Positions 58,901 through 64,000 of a DNA stretch of 64,000 bases are shown piece after piece. The stretch is from Telopea speciosissima. Taxonomy: Eukaryota > Streptophyta > Magnoliopsida > Proteales > Proteaceae. The stretch lies in assembly GCF_018873765.1 (NCBI RefSeq), contig NC_057926.1, forward strand, positions 47,049,043 to 47,113,042, written 5' to 3'. The first letter of the stretch is position 1; each line of letters opens with the position of its first letter. A model generated the notes under the pieces. It ran no database searches and was not told the DNA's origin. It worked only from the letters and a program-made list of their open reading frames with translations. The position numbers and the translations under genes are program-made.

Positions 58901-60733
58901 GCTAGTGCCAAACATGCGTAGGCCAAACCGACCAACTTATAGGAGGCCCTATGCAGACTGGATTCATACTACATATGCCTTGCCTAGGGGTTTCAAAGTG
59001 CCAGATTTTGCCAAGTTTTCAGGGGAAACCAACCAGTCCACGGCCGAACACATCGGACGGTTCACTGAGGCTTTTCTCCAATTCACTCTTAGTCATTTAC
59101 TTCACCCTGAAATTCTGTTTGAATCTCTCAATTTTGTGGTCGATATAATAGTTCAGTTCATGCTTTCCAGTTTTCCTTTTGGCAGTAGGCTTTGCTTTTG
59201 TCTGATTTTTAAACAGGACAGAACCTTTGATTGAAATTGGAGCATAATCCGAACTGTTTTATCCTAACCGCCAATACTTTTCAGTTTCTGGTGCTTTCTC
59301 TATACATGTGATCCCGTTGATGTAACTTCCCACCAGAATTTCCCTGGTTTGGGATTAGTAATCATAAACTTTATGCTTAACACCCTCCCCCAAACCACCC
59401 CCCCCCACCACCACCCAAAAAAAAAGCTCAAACAATACTTGGATTGAGTAAAGAAATAAGGTTTCCGAAGTTTTTTAGGAGGTGGTTAGGAGGATTTGAG
59501 TTTTTCCTGTGATACGGGTGCTGCATCTGTTTTGGTGGAGTTCTCTTGATAAAAATTTGACTTCTTACTTTCTTGGTTCAAGATCTCAAAGAATAAAGGC
59601 TTTGAAGGGATATTCAGTGATTGCTGGGTTGGGTTTCGGTGATGTGTGATTGTTTTGATGGATTGGTTTTGATTTGAAGAATAATATATGTATTTTTATA
59701 ACTGGTTGTTTTGTCATTGGTGAGGTAGGTGTACTCTTCTTCTCTTATTTTAGGTGCTGAAACTCTATTTTCTAAGTCAGTACTCCACTTCAAAACATGG
59801 GTAGTCGAATAACTTCGTAAGATTCCATTTGTACCTTTAAGTGATATCTACGTCCTTATAACAAAATTTAAATTTCTTCTCCCACTACCCATTTTTTCAA
59901 TTAACAAGCCCTAATCCTCCACACAAACCATAATATAAGCTCTGGTAATCCTGCATCAGTGACCTTTGTGTCTATGGGTAATTGTGCATGGTCTGAATGT
60001 ATTGCTATGTTGCTGTTTCTGTTGCAGGGTCGGGGTTGCATATGTGGTGTGTGTTGGATTGGGGTTTTATATATGGGTTCTGTGTTGCTGCTGCTCTGTG
60101 TGTGTGTAAACTAGAAAACTAGCATGTGGGGGCAGTGTTGTTGTTTCAGTCATCTCCATATTTACAACTTTGGAGATGCCCAATGTGATTGATTGTTTGC
60201 TGCATGGTGAAGTTGTTTCTGACTTGCATTTAACATGTCCAGGAGCATTTGCTGATCGTATGTGAACTTCTTAAGGCAAATTTATATGAATTTCACAAAT
60301 TCAATAGGGAATCTGGAGGCGAGGTTTACTTTACAATGCCAAGGTTGCAGGTTTGTATGGTTCTAATTCTTGTTAAAAGTTGAAGTATTTTGTATGTAGT
60401 TTTTACCTTTGCTGTGCCGACACATGACTGACCTGTTTTGGAGTCTATTTGCAGTCAATTACTATTCAGTGTTTGGAGGCTCTTCAATTTTTGCATGGAC
60501 TTGGACTTATTCATTGTGATTTGAAGCCTGAGAATATTTTGGTAAAGAGCTACAGTAGATGTGAGGTGAAGGTCATAGACCTTGGAAGTAGCTGCTTCGA
60601 AACAGATCACCTCTGCTCGTATGTGCAATCTAGGTCCTATCGTGCACCAGAGGTTATCTTGGGGCTTCCTTATGATAAGAAGATAGATATATGGTCACTG
60701 GGCTGCATCTTGGCAGAACTTTGTACTGGAAAT
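36745..60733 (+). CDS. Plant DYRK-type dual-specificity protein kinase with LisH N-terminus (5 of its exons; 3' end outside window)
   Basis: Coding exons are 36745-37936, 49832-51194, 51369-51648, 60243-60350 and 60455-60733. Phases join without a break, giving 1,074 codons. The N-terminus ([21 protein letters not shown]) is a LisH-like dimerisation motif. A long, poorly structured, acidic linker follows, including a [12 protein letters not shown] patch. The kinase domain starts at [10 protein letters not shown] and has the VK of [18 protein letters not shown] as catalytic loop, DLGSSC in place of DFGSSC, and the activation segment [12 protein letters not shown]. The family (Arabidopsis At3g17750-like DYRKs, from recall) autophosphorylates on the activation-loop tyrosine. 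The gene is spread over 24 kb because introns 1 and 3 contain copia and MULE-like insertions. An alternative ATG lies 9 bp upstream (36736). The end of the kinase domain is not in the window. Confidence 0.9.
37937..38729 (+). other. Start of kinase intron 1, nothing recognised
   Basis: Intronic sequence before the Mutator-like element. No coding region is supported. Overlapping minus-strand frames near 38345-38627 lack domains. Confidence 0.4.
38730..39704. mobile_element. Mutator-like element (957 bp) with 9-bp target duplication, in kinase intron 1
   Basis: The body at 38739-39695 is flanked by perfect 9-bp repeats GGTTTGCAT (38730-38738 and 39696-39704). The ends are inverted repeats (CATGGTTCGAGAACTCG against ATGGAACAAGAACTCG reversed). 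A second pair of inverted arms around GGCATAAATAAGTG, AGATATTATTATTCATAAAT and GCAAATACCCC lies inside. The centre contains two direct copies of a roughly 100-bp unit (TTATAGATTTGAGAAAACCC... GAACTGGGGGGTTGAC) separated by 60 bp. No transposase: non-autonomous. Confidence 0.85.
39705..40845 (+). other. Kinase intron 1 between the MULE-like element and copia element A
   Basis: No exon or transposon ends were recognised. A minus-strand frame at 40291-40707 lacks any family motif and is not supported as a gene. Confidence 0.4.
40851..41044 (-). repeat. 3' LTR of copia element A
   Basis: 194 bp, TG...CA ends. Differs from the other LTR at three positions. Immediately preceded (element orientation) by the polypurine tract. 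Confidence 0.95.
41045..41055 (-). other. Polypurine tract of copia element A
   Basis: On the minus strand TTGAGGGGGAG directly abuts the 3' LTR. It overlaps the polyprotein stop codon (41052-41054). It primes plus-strand DNA synthesis in LTR elements. Confidence 0.85.
41052..45508 (-). pseudogene. Broken copia gag-pol polyprotein of element A
   Basis: The frame starts with an ATG at 45508. Gag (UBN2-like, with [13 protein letters not shown]) runs to an in-frame TAA at about 45002-45004 and a TAG about 70 bp on. A CCHC knuckle follows ([14 protein letters not shown]). A frameshift lies near 44575-44610. Protease ([13 protein letters not shown]), integrase zinc-binding ([11 protein letters not shown]) and catalytic core ([20 protein letters not shown]) follow; a TAG at 43455-43457 cuts the integrase. 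From 43454 to 41052 the frame is open through reverse transcriptase (YVDDIVIT) and RNase H ([15 protein letters not shown]). RNase H has a 12-bp in-frame duplication that turns the CDNK box into CDNKGHNK. Nonfunctional as a single polyprotein. Confidence 0.9.
45660..46060 (-). repeat. Three hairpin-bearing repeats in the leader of element A
   Basis: Three units at about 45667-45717, 45834-45888 and 46004-46057 each contain a GGGTTTT...AAAACC-type palindrome bordered by ATCGAT-like sequences. They lie in the roughly 0.9-kb untranslated leader between the primer site and gag. The same three units occur in element B. Confidence 0.7.
46420..46431 (-). other. Primer binding site of element A (initiator Met-tRNA)
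   Basis: On the minus strand TGGTATCAGAGC lies directly after the 5' LTR. It is the standard plant copia site complementary to the 3' end of initiator Met-tRNA. Confidence 0.9.
46432..46625 (-). repeat. 5' LTR of copia element A
   Basis: 194 bp, identical to the other LTR except for three substitutions. It should carry the promoter of the element, reading leftwards. Confidence 0.95.
46705..47772. mobile_element. Pack-MULE-like element with CATAGTTGTCAAGG ends
   Basis: The left end CATAGTTGTCAAGGG (about 46713) pairs with the right end CCTTGACAACTATG (ending about 47764). GC-rich GCCTAGG-type subterminal sequence lies on both sides. Flanking octamers are ATCCAAAT and ACCCAAGT, possibly a decayed target duplication. 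Between the ends is a much more GC-rich coding-like block (46980-47380). Smaller relatives with the same tip are at 49188, 61025 and perhaps 61225. Confidence 0.5.
47198..47309 (-). pseudogene. Putative captured first exon inside the Pack-MULE-like element
   Basis: Starting from ATG at 47309 the frame reads [20 protein letters not shown] and ends in a Gly/Ser/Thr repeat at a strong splice donor (CAG/GTACACT). The base composition is unlike the flanking intron, and GAA/CTT repeats follow in the presumed intron. I do not recognise the protein. It is most simply a host-gene fragment carried by the element, or chance coding in a GC-rich stretch. Confidence 0.35.
47773..49831 (+). other. End of kinase intron 1
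   Basis: No exon is recognised before the acceptor at 49831. A simple A-rich run is at about 48097-48119. A short relative of the CATAGTTGTC-tipped elements is at about 49187-49263. The frames at 48471 and 49110 lack domains. Confidence 0.4.
49832..51194 (+). CDS. DYRK-type kinase, coding exon 2
   Basis: 1,363 bp encoding the linker with [20 protein letters not shown], the acidic [20 protein letters not shown] patch and the helical [16 protein letters not shown] end. The acceptor is AACAG/GTGGAAAG at 49831-49832. The donor is non-standard GC (ACAG/GCAAGT); splicing there restores [10 protein letters not shown] with the next exon, whereas reading on stops at 51261. Confidence 0.9.
51195..51368 (+). 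other. GC-AG intron of the kinase gene
   Basis: The donor CAG/GCAAGT matches the consensus for GC-AG introns (perfect pairing to U1 except the C). The acceptor is TTGCTCAG at 51368. It is the only 5'/3' pair that keeps the family frame. 174 bp long. Confidence 0.85.
51369..51648 (+). CDS. DYRK-type kinase, coding exon 3
   Basis: Encodes the kinase N-lobe: nucleotide-binding loop [11 protein letters not shown], the catalytic Lys in [13 protein letters not shown], and the C-helix Glu in LDEIKLLK. Ends at CGA/GTAAGT in phase 0. Confidence 0.95.
51649..52100 (+). other. Start of kinase intron 3, nothing recognised
   Basis: Intronic sequence with no coding or transposon features I can name. Confidence 0.4.
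52110..52990 (+). mobile_element. LTR-like block, probable 5' LTR of a Ty3/gypsy-like remnant
   Basis: Contains a TATAAATA promoter-like box (52625-52632), AATAAATAAA polyadenylation-like signals about 45 bp downstream (52674-52684) and a repeated GTGGATTC motif. It lies directly upstream of a gag-like reading frame at 53024. That order is how an LTR and its gag are arranged. No second LTR is found, so boundaries are approximate. Confidence 0.4.
52319..52405 (-). mobile_element. Micro-insertion of a LINE tail with unusually long duplication
   Basis: A 33-34-bp direct repeat (AGCTATGGGTCGTATAGAAAT onward, 52319-52351 and 52372-52405; one substitution, one indel) flanks 20 bp: TTTTTTCTTTGGTAAAGTTT. 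In reverse this is a TTTACC-type end with an A-rich tail. It lies inside the LTR-like block. Confidence 0.5.
53024..53148 (+). pseudogene. Ty3/gypsy-like gag remnant, part 1 (left of copia element B)
   Basis: The frame reads [18 protein letters not shown] and continues to [16 protein letters not shown] then a TAG. Without copia element B it runs in frame into [17 protein letters not shown] at 58902. The two halves are the ends of one interrupted gag-like sequence. Confidence 0.6.
53149..53355 (-). repeat. 3' LTR of copia element B
   Basis: 207 bp with TG...CA ends. A polypurine tract (TTGAGGGGGAG on the minus strand) abuts it at 53356-53366. Confidence 0.95.
53363..57788 (-). pseudogene. Broken copia gag-pol polyprotein of element B
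   Basis: Gag starts with ATG at 57788. Compared with element A there is a TAG at 57384-57386 in gag, a 4-bp deletion near 56030 in integrase, 1-bp insertions near 55877 and 55520, a TAG at about 55184-55186 and a TAG at 53726-53728 in RNase H. Motifs still visible are [42 protein letters not shown]-like reverse transcriptase sequence and YVDDTVVT. The RNase H box reads YTNADWA (Asp to Asn) and LYCHNKAA (Asp to His), so two catalytic acids are gone. The element cannot make a functional enzyme. Confidence 0.9.
57900..58320 (-). repeat. Three hairpin-bearing repeats in the leader of element B
   Basis: Units at 57912-57970, 58082-58134 and 58260-58315 each have a CAGGGTTTT...AAAACCCTG-like palindrome between ATCGAT sequences, as in element A. 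They lie between gag and the primer site. Confidence 0.7.
58607..58629. repeat. (AG)n microsatellite in the leader of element B
   Basis: About 11 AG units, absent from the same place in element A. Confidence 0.8.
58677..58688 (-). other. Primer binding site of element B (initiator Met-tRNA)
   Basis: TGGTATCAGAGC on the minus strand, directly adjoining the 5' LTR. Identical to element A. Confidence 0.9.
58689..58896 (-). repeat. 5' LTR of copia element B
   Basis: 208 bp, one base longer than its partner because of an A-run indel. Confidence 0.95.
58902..59085 (+). pseudogene. Ty3/gypsy-like gag remnant, part 2 (right of copia element B)
   Basis: The frame reads [20 protein letters not shown] then [21 protein letters not shown]. 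The P-x-GFKVP-x-F-x-FSGE-x-x-ST-EHI-x-RF pattern is the core of plant gypsy retrotransposon gag. The frame decays after FTEAFLQF. It is continuous with the part left of element B. Confidence 0.75.
59086..60242 (+). other. End of kinase intron 3
   Basis: Intronic, T-rich, with a short C-run near 59399-59407. No other feature is recognised before the acceptor at 60242. Confidence 0.4.
60243..60350 (+). CDS. DYRK-type kinase, coding exon 4
   Basis: 108 bp, phase 0 at both ends. Encodes the hinge [17 protein letters not shown] and the following helix up to MPRLQ. Borders are CAG/GAGCATT and GCAG/GTTTGT. Confidence 0.95.
60455..60733 (+). CDS. DYRK-type kinase, coding exon 5
   Basis: 279 bp, phase 0. 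Carries the catalytic loop [13 protein letters not shown], the metal-binding motif as DLGSSCF, the activation segment [19 protein letters not shown] and the helix-F region [13 protein letters not shown]. Ends at GGAAAT/GTAAGT. The frame remains open to 60844 by chance in the intron. Confidence 0.95.
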
Positions 60734-62499
60734 GTAAGTTGTATAAAACCTCTTCATTGTTGCATCACCATCATTAGTTTTCCTTTTATTCTGTTTCTGA
60801 TAAAGGAGACAACAATTATTACCAATAAGTGTTCAGAGAGCTGAAATCTTTTTCACCCTAAACAAGAAGAGATTGGTTTCCAGCATGTTTTCTGGATAAC
60901 ATGTCATTGTGTTAATGGTTAGATGGACATATTTTAAAGCTTTTGTTCAGGGCAGACTTGGTTCGATCAAGTTATAGATGCTTTCTCTAGTATTACGTAT
61001 TCAAGAGAAATTGTTGATTGTTGCCATAGTTGTCACGGCCTCTAGGCGACCCAAGGCATTGGAGGAGGTCTAGATGCAAGGTGACACCAACAAGGCGACC
61101 AAGGCATCCATGGTGCCCGCCTAGGTGACCAAAAGCACCTTGACAACTATGATTGTTGTTGAAATCCTCTTAGCAGTAAACAGTGGTGAAATGAAGCATT
61201 TTTGTGGAGGATAGCTTTAGCTATCACCATAGTCGCCTAGGCGTACGCTCTTTCTTGGGTCCAAGGCATCAGCAAGCCTTGTTTACACTTCACAAGTTCA
61301 CATTGCTTTATGTTTATTGTTTTGTTTTTTTGATAAATATGCTTATATTATATCCTATGCTTTTGTTTGCTATATGTTGGTTTTCTCATATTAGGTCATT
61401 ACTAGCGTAATTATGTCACTTTTCATTGATATGGCTTCTATATTGCATACAAGCATAATTATGTAAAACTATCATTGCTGCACGCCTAGGCACCCCTCCA
61501 ACACCTTGGGTTGCTTAGTCGCTGTGAGCCTGTGACAACTGTGGCCATCACTTCATTTATTGGGTAAATTGTGATATGGTCCACATGGATCAACTAAACC
61601 AGTGTAAGTTATGATTTAATTCCTATAAATCCACTAATCTGGGTTGTACAGAGTTCAAAATTTTTGACATGAAAGGTATTTGGGTGGATTTTGAGGATAT
61701 TTGGGGTTGGAAGGGTTGGATTTGGAATAAGATTTGAGGTTGCTATTTGGCTCAGTGGTGATTGCACAAGGCTTTAAAGAGTGGAATAGAGGATGATAAT
61801 ACATGAAAACTTTTTATGAGATCAAATTCGAAGGGAAATGCTAGTGGATTGAATGCCGATATATATGAGGCTTATATTGGCACTGTTGGTTGATTTGTAT
61901 GGAAGTATTAATAGTCAATAAAATCTTAGAACAATAACCTCGGTATCAATGACCAAAATGCATACTGACAGAAAATATGGACAGAAATATGCATTATGTA
62001 ATTTATGTTAAAATATGGGAAGTCTGCTTTGTGCATGAGGATTTGCCCTGTATTGCATGGCATGGTTTGTATTTCCCATCAATTGCCACTTGTCCAAAGT
62101 GTCTGACGGTGCATTTCAGCCATTGAGTCTATCATTTTGAATATTGAGGTCATTTTACATAAAATCTTTGTGCTCAACACTTTCAAAACGTGAGCTTCAA
62201 AATAGAATTGGAGATTTTAAAATGAAGTTTCAATAACTTGTTTGTGATATGTAAATTATTCCAGGGTCTTGTTCTGTAACTTGAAAAAATAAAGCCAAGA
62301 ATACAAGGTGCAAGAGACTTACTAGATTTAAAAAGCATAAATAGATGAGATAGGCGGGACCTGTCCCCAAACATAACATAATTGGAGTAGACACCAACAT
62401 CAGATGAGGTTTTCAAGGGATCAGAGCCACGCAAATTGTATGAACTTCATCTAATGCATGAATATGCATCATGCAGAGAAACTTATTCGATGCCTGAAT
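60734..62499 (+). other. Kinase intron 5, with small CATAGTTGTC-tipped repeats
   Basis: No further kinase exon is found, so this is intron. At about 61025-61151 there is a 127-bp foldback unit with ends CATAGTTGTCACGG and (reversed) CATAGTTGTCAAGG, and a weaker relative at about 61222-61555. They resemble the ends of the Pack-MULE-like element at 46705. Confidence 0.5.
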
Positions 62500-63131
62500 T
62501 GTTGGAATATCTAGTAGGGTATTCTGGTCATATAAATGTAAAATGTTTATATAGGGGGAATATCATGTCTTATTAGGGCATATTTGTAATTCTATTTCTT
62601 TCTCATAAGAGTTGGGTCTTGAGGCTGACAAACTTATGGGACTTTACTGTGACAACAAAGCAGCTATCAGCATAGCTCACAATCCAGTTCAGCATGACCA
62701 CATTAAACATATTGAAGTGGACCGTCGCTTTATCAAGGAAAAACTTCAATCTGGATGTCTATGCACACCTTTTGTGGGAATAGGAGAACAATTGGCAGAT
62801 GTCTTGGCAAAAGGAATTATTTCCCTATGCTTTCATGATTTGTTAGACAAGCTGGGCATGTGTGATATCAATGCTCCAGCTTGAGGGGAAGTATTGAAAT
62901 GTCTAGTGAGGGTATTCTGATCGTATACATGTAAAATGTGTATGTAGGAGGAATATCATTTCTTATAAGGGCATTTGGTAATTCTATTTTTTTCTCATAT
63001 AAGTTAATAGGATATGAGAAGTGGGAGTTGATGACTTCAACACACTCTCTCTTTTCTTTGTATTCTCTACTTTTTCTCTCTGGTTATCCTCTTCTCTCTA
63101 CCTAATCTCTGCAGTGCATCTAACCACAACA
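62500..63131 (+). mobile_element. Internally deleted copia element (5' LTR piece, RNase H, 3' LTR)
   Basis: The first about 110 bp (TGTTGGAATATCTAGTAGGG onward) and the 240-bp block from 62892 (TATTGAAATGTCTAGTGAGG to CACAACA) are clearly the same LTR start, sharing GTATTCTG, ATGTAAAATGT, GGAATATCAT and TTCTCATA. Between them lies only an RNase H end and a polypurine tract TTGAGGGGAAG. Nearly the whole coding region is gone. No perfect 5-bp target duplication was seen. A different family from A and B. Confidence 0.7.
62612..62884 (+). pseudogene. Copia RNase H C-terminal fragment
   Basis: The frame contains [33 protein letters not shown] and EQLADVLAKG, the end of the copia polyprotein. It lacks everything upstream of the CDNKAA box. 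It remains open to its natural stop before the polypurine tract. Confidence 0.8.
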
Positions 63132-64000
63132 ATTTGAACTTAATTTGTCTCACACACAAAGAATGCTTTATTTAGACTATTTGATTTGGGACCAGAGCAT
63201 TCTTACATTCCTTTTGCAACTGTAGTTAACAAATAGACCGAAAGACTATAACTCTTTAAAGAACCAACAAACCAAGTCTTGTGGAGAATCACGGTCTAAA
63301 ACATCCTCACTGGACATCTTGTTCCATAGGATGCCTACGATGCTGAAGTTGGGAAATATCACAGTGGATGAGCAACCCAAACTAGGGTGGGATATCTTCA
63401 ATGGTTATGGGTTCCTATTTATGTATCATTGTGATCTAGTGTTATTTATTTTTTTGGGGGGTGAGGAATTTGATCTTAATTCTTCGTTCCTTGAAGCAAA
63501 TTTTCATTCACAAAGAGGGGTTGGGGGCAAAATGTTAAAAAAAAAAGGATCTACAACTAGAGGATGTAATGACTAGCTCACAAAGAACAGGGCTGGTTTA
63601 AAATAGCAGCTGATATTAAACTCTTGAAGCTACTATTGAGCCAAATGGGAAATCATATCTTTCAATCTATGGCAACCAATCCAAAATCTCTTCAAGATTA
63701 AAATTTAGATGTTAGGAAACTGGATAACAACCGAATGAGAACTCTTAGGGTTGTGCTGCAATTAGAAGGCTAGGTAGGATTTAAATTAGAGAAATGATAC
63801 AAATATAAAAGGAACATTTATATTAATTTCATGAATGACTAGAAGTAAAGTGATTCTATGCTTTAGGCTCTTGCTTTAGTTTGTTAATTGTAAGTTTGCT
63901 TCTTAATTCTTATGACACCTTGCACACCAAGGAAATTGCTTCCTCACTCAGTAAGAGCAGTAAGGAAAATATTTTAATGTCGTAACTTGCTATTGTCAGA
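63132..64000 (+). other. Kinase intron continuing to the window edge
   Basis: No exon encoding the kinase C-lobe end was found, so the gene continues past 64000. No transposon ends were recognised. Confidence 0.4.

Larger units (their letters stand above)
53144..58901 (-). mobile_element. Ty1/copia retrotransposon B, complete, antisense in kinase intron 3, nested in a gypsy-like gag
   Basis: The element spans 53149-58896 (5,748 bp) between perfect 5-bp target repeats AGTAG. The LTRs of 207 and 208 bp start TGTAGAGAGATT, end TCTAACA, and differ by two substitutions and one indel. The internal layout matches element A and the coding regions are highly similar, so A and B are two members (or sister subfamilies) of one family. 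The coding region carries more damage than A (see 53363-57788). Confidence 0.95.

Noticed and set aside
1-64000. CRISPR arrays, bacterial operons or prophage
   Set aside because: No regularly spaced identical repeats of CRISPR type; spliced genes and plant transposons show this is plant nuclear DNA.
60734-64000. Remaining kinase exons inside the window
   Set aside because: I looked for the sequence that should follow CTGN in this family and found no matching frame with splice sites; the 3' exons are probably beyond 64000.

Overview
This is a nuclear genomic window from a flowering plant. It has spliced plant genes with GT-AG introns, plant-specific families (a D-type cellulose synthase-like protein, a fasciclin-like arabinogalactan protein, a QALGGH zinc finger with an EAR tail, and a LisH-bearing DYRK-type kinase), AT-rich spacers and many plant-type transposons. 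A eudicot or magnoliid is likely. The species cannot be fixed from the sequence alone.

Layout. From 1 to 7.4 kb there are no genes, only small transposons: Mutator-like MITEs with 9-bp target duplications and LINE 3' ends. A single-exon C2H2 zinc-finger gene lies at 7.6-8.0 kb (+). A single-exon fasciclin-like gene with a clear TATA box lies at 10.8-12.1 kb (+). From 12.1 to 15.2 kb come MITEs, a duplicated LTR-like tail and a SINE. A four-exon gene for the proteasome assembly chaperone UMP1 spans 15.27-19.2 kb (+). After a 5'-truncated LINE at 20.6-21.3 kb and an empty spacer, a three-exon CSLD5-type gene spans 28.3-24.5 kb (-). From 28.3 to 36 kb there are more MITEs, SINE-like pieces and LINE pieces. 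From about 36 kb to beyond the window a plant DYRK-type kinase gene runs on the + strand. Five coding exons (1,074 codons) are visible, and the 3' end of the kinase domain lies outside.

The kinase gene is heavily loaded with transposons. Intron 1 (11.9 kb) carries a 957-bp Mutator-like element, a complete Ty1/copia element (A, 40851-46625) and a Pack-MULE-like element. Intron 3 (8.6 kb) carries an LTR-like block plus a Ty3/gypsy-like gag remnant, into which a second, related copia element (B, 53149-58896) has inserted. Both copia elements lie antisense to the gene. Both have near-identical LTRs, perfect 5-bp target duplications, an initiator-Met-tRNA primer site and a polypurine tract, and both are broken by stops and frameshifts. 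The last visible intron holds a third, internally deleted copia remnant.

The four small or medium genes are unrelated housekeeping, cell-wall and regulatory genes, and no operon-like or clustered pathway is seen. No previously undescribed protein system is evident. The most unusual signals are a set of six tiny insertions that look like hyper-truncated LINE insertions (14-45 bp of LINE tail between target duplications of 11-34 bp), a thrice-repeated hairpin in the leaders of both copia elements, a GC-AG intron in the kinase gene, and a candidate gene capture by a MULE-like element.
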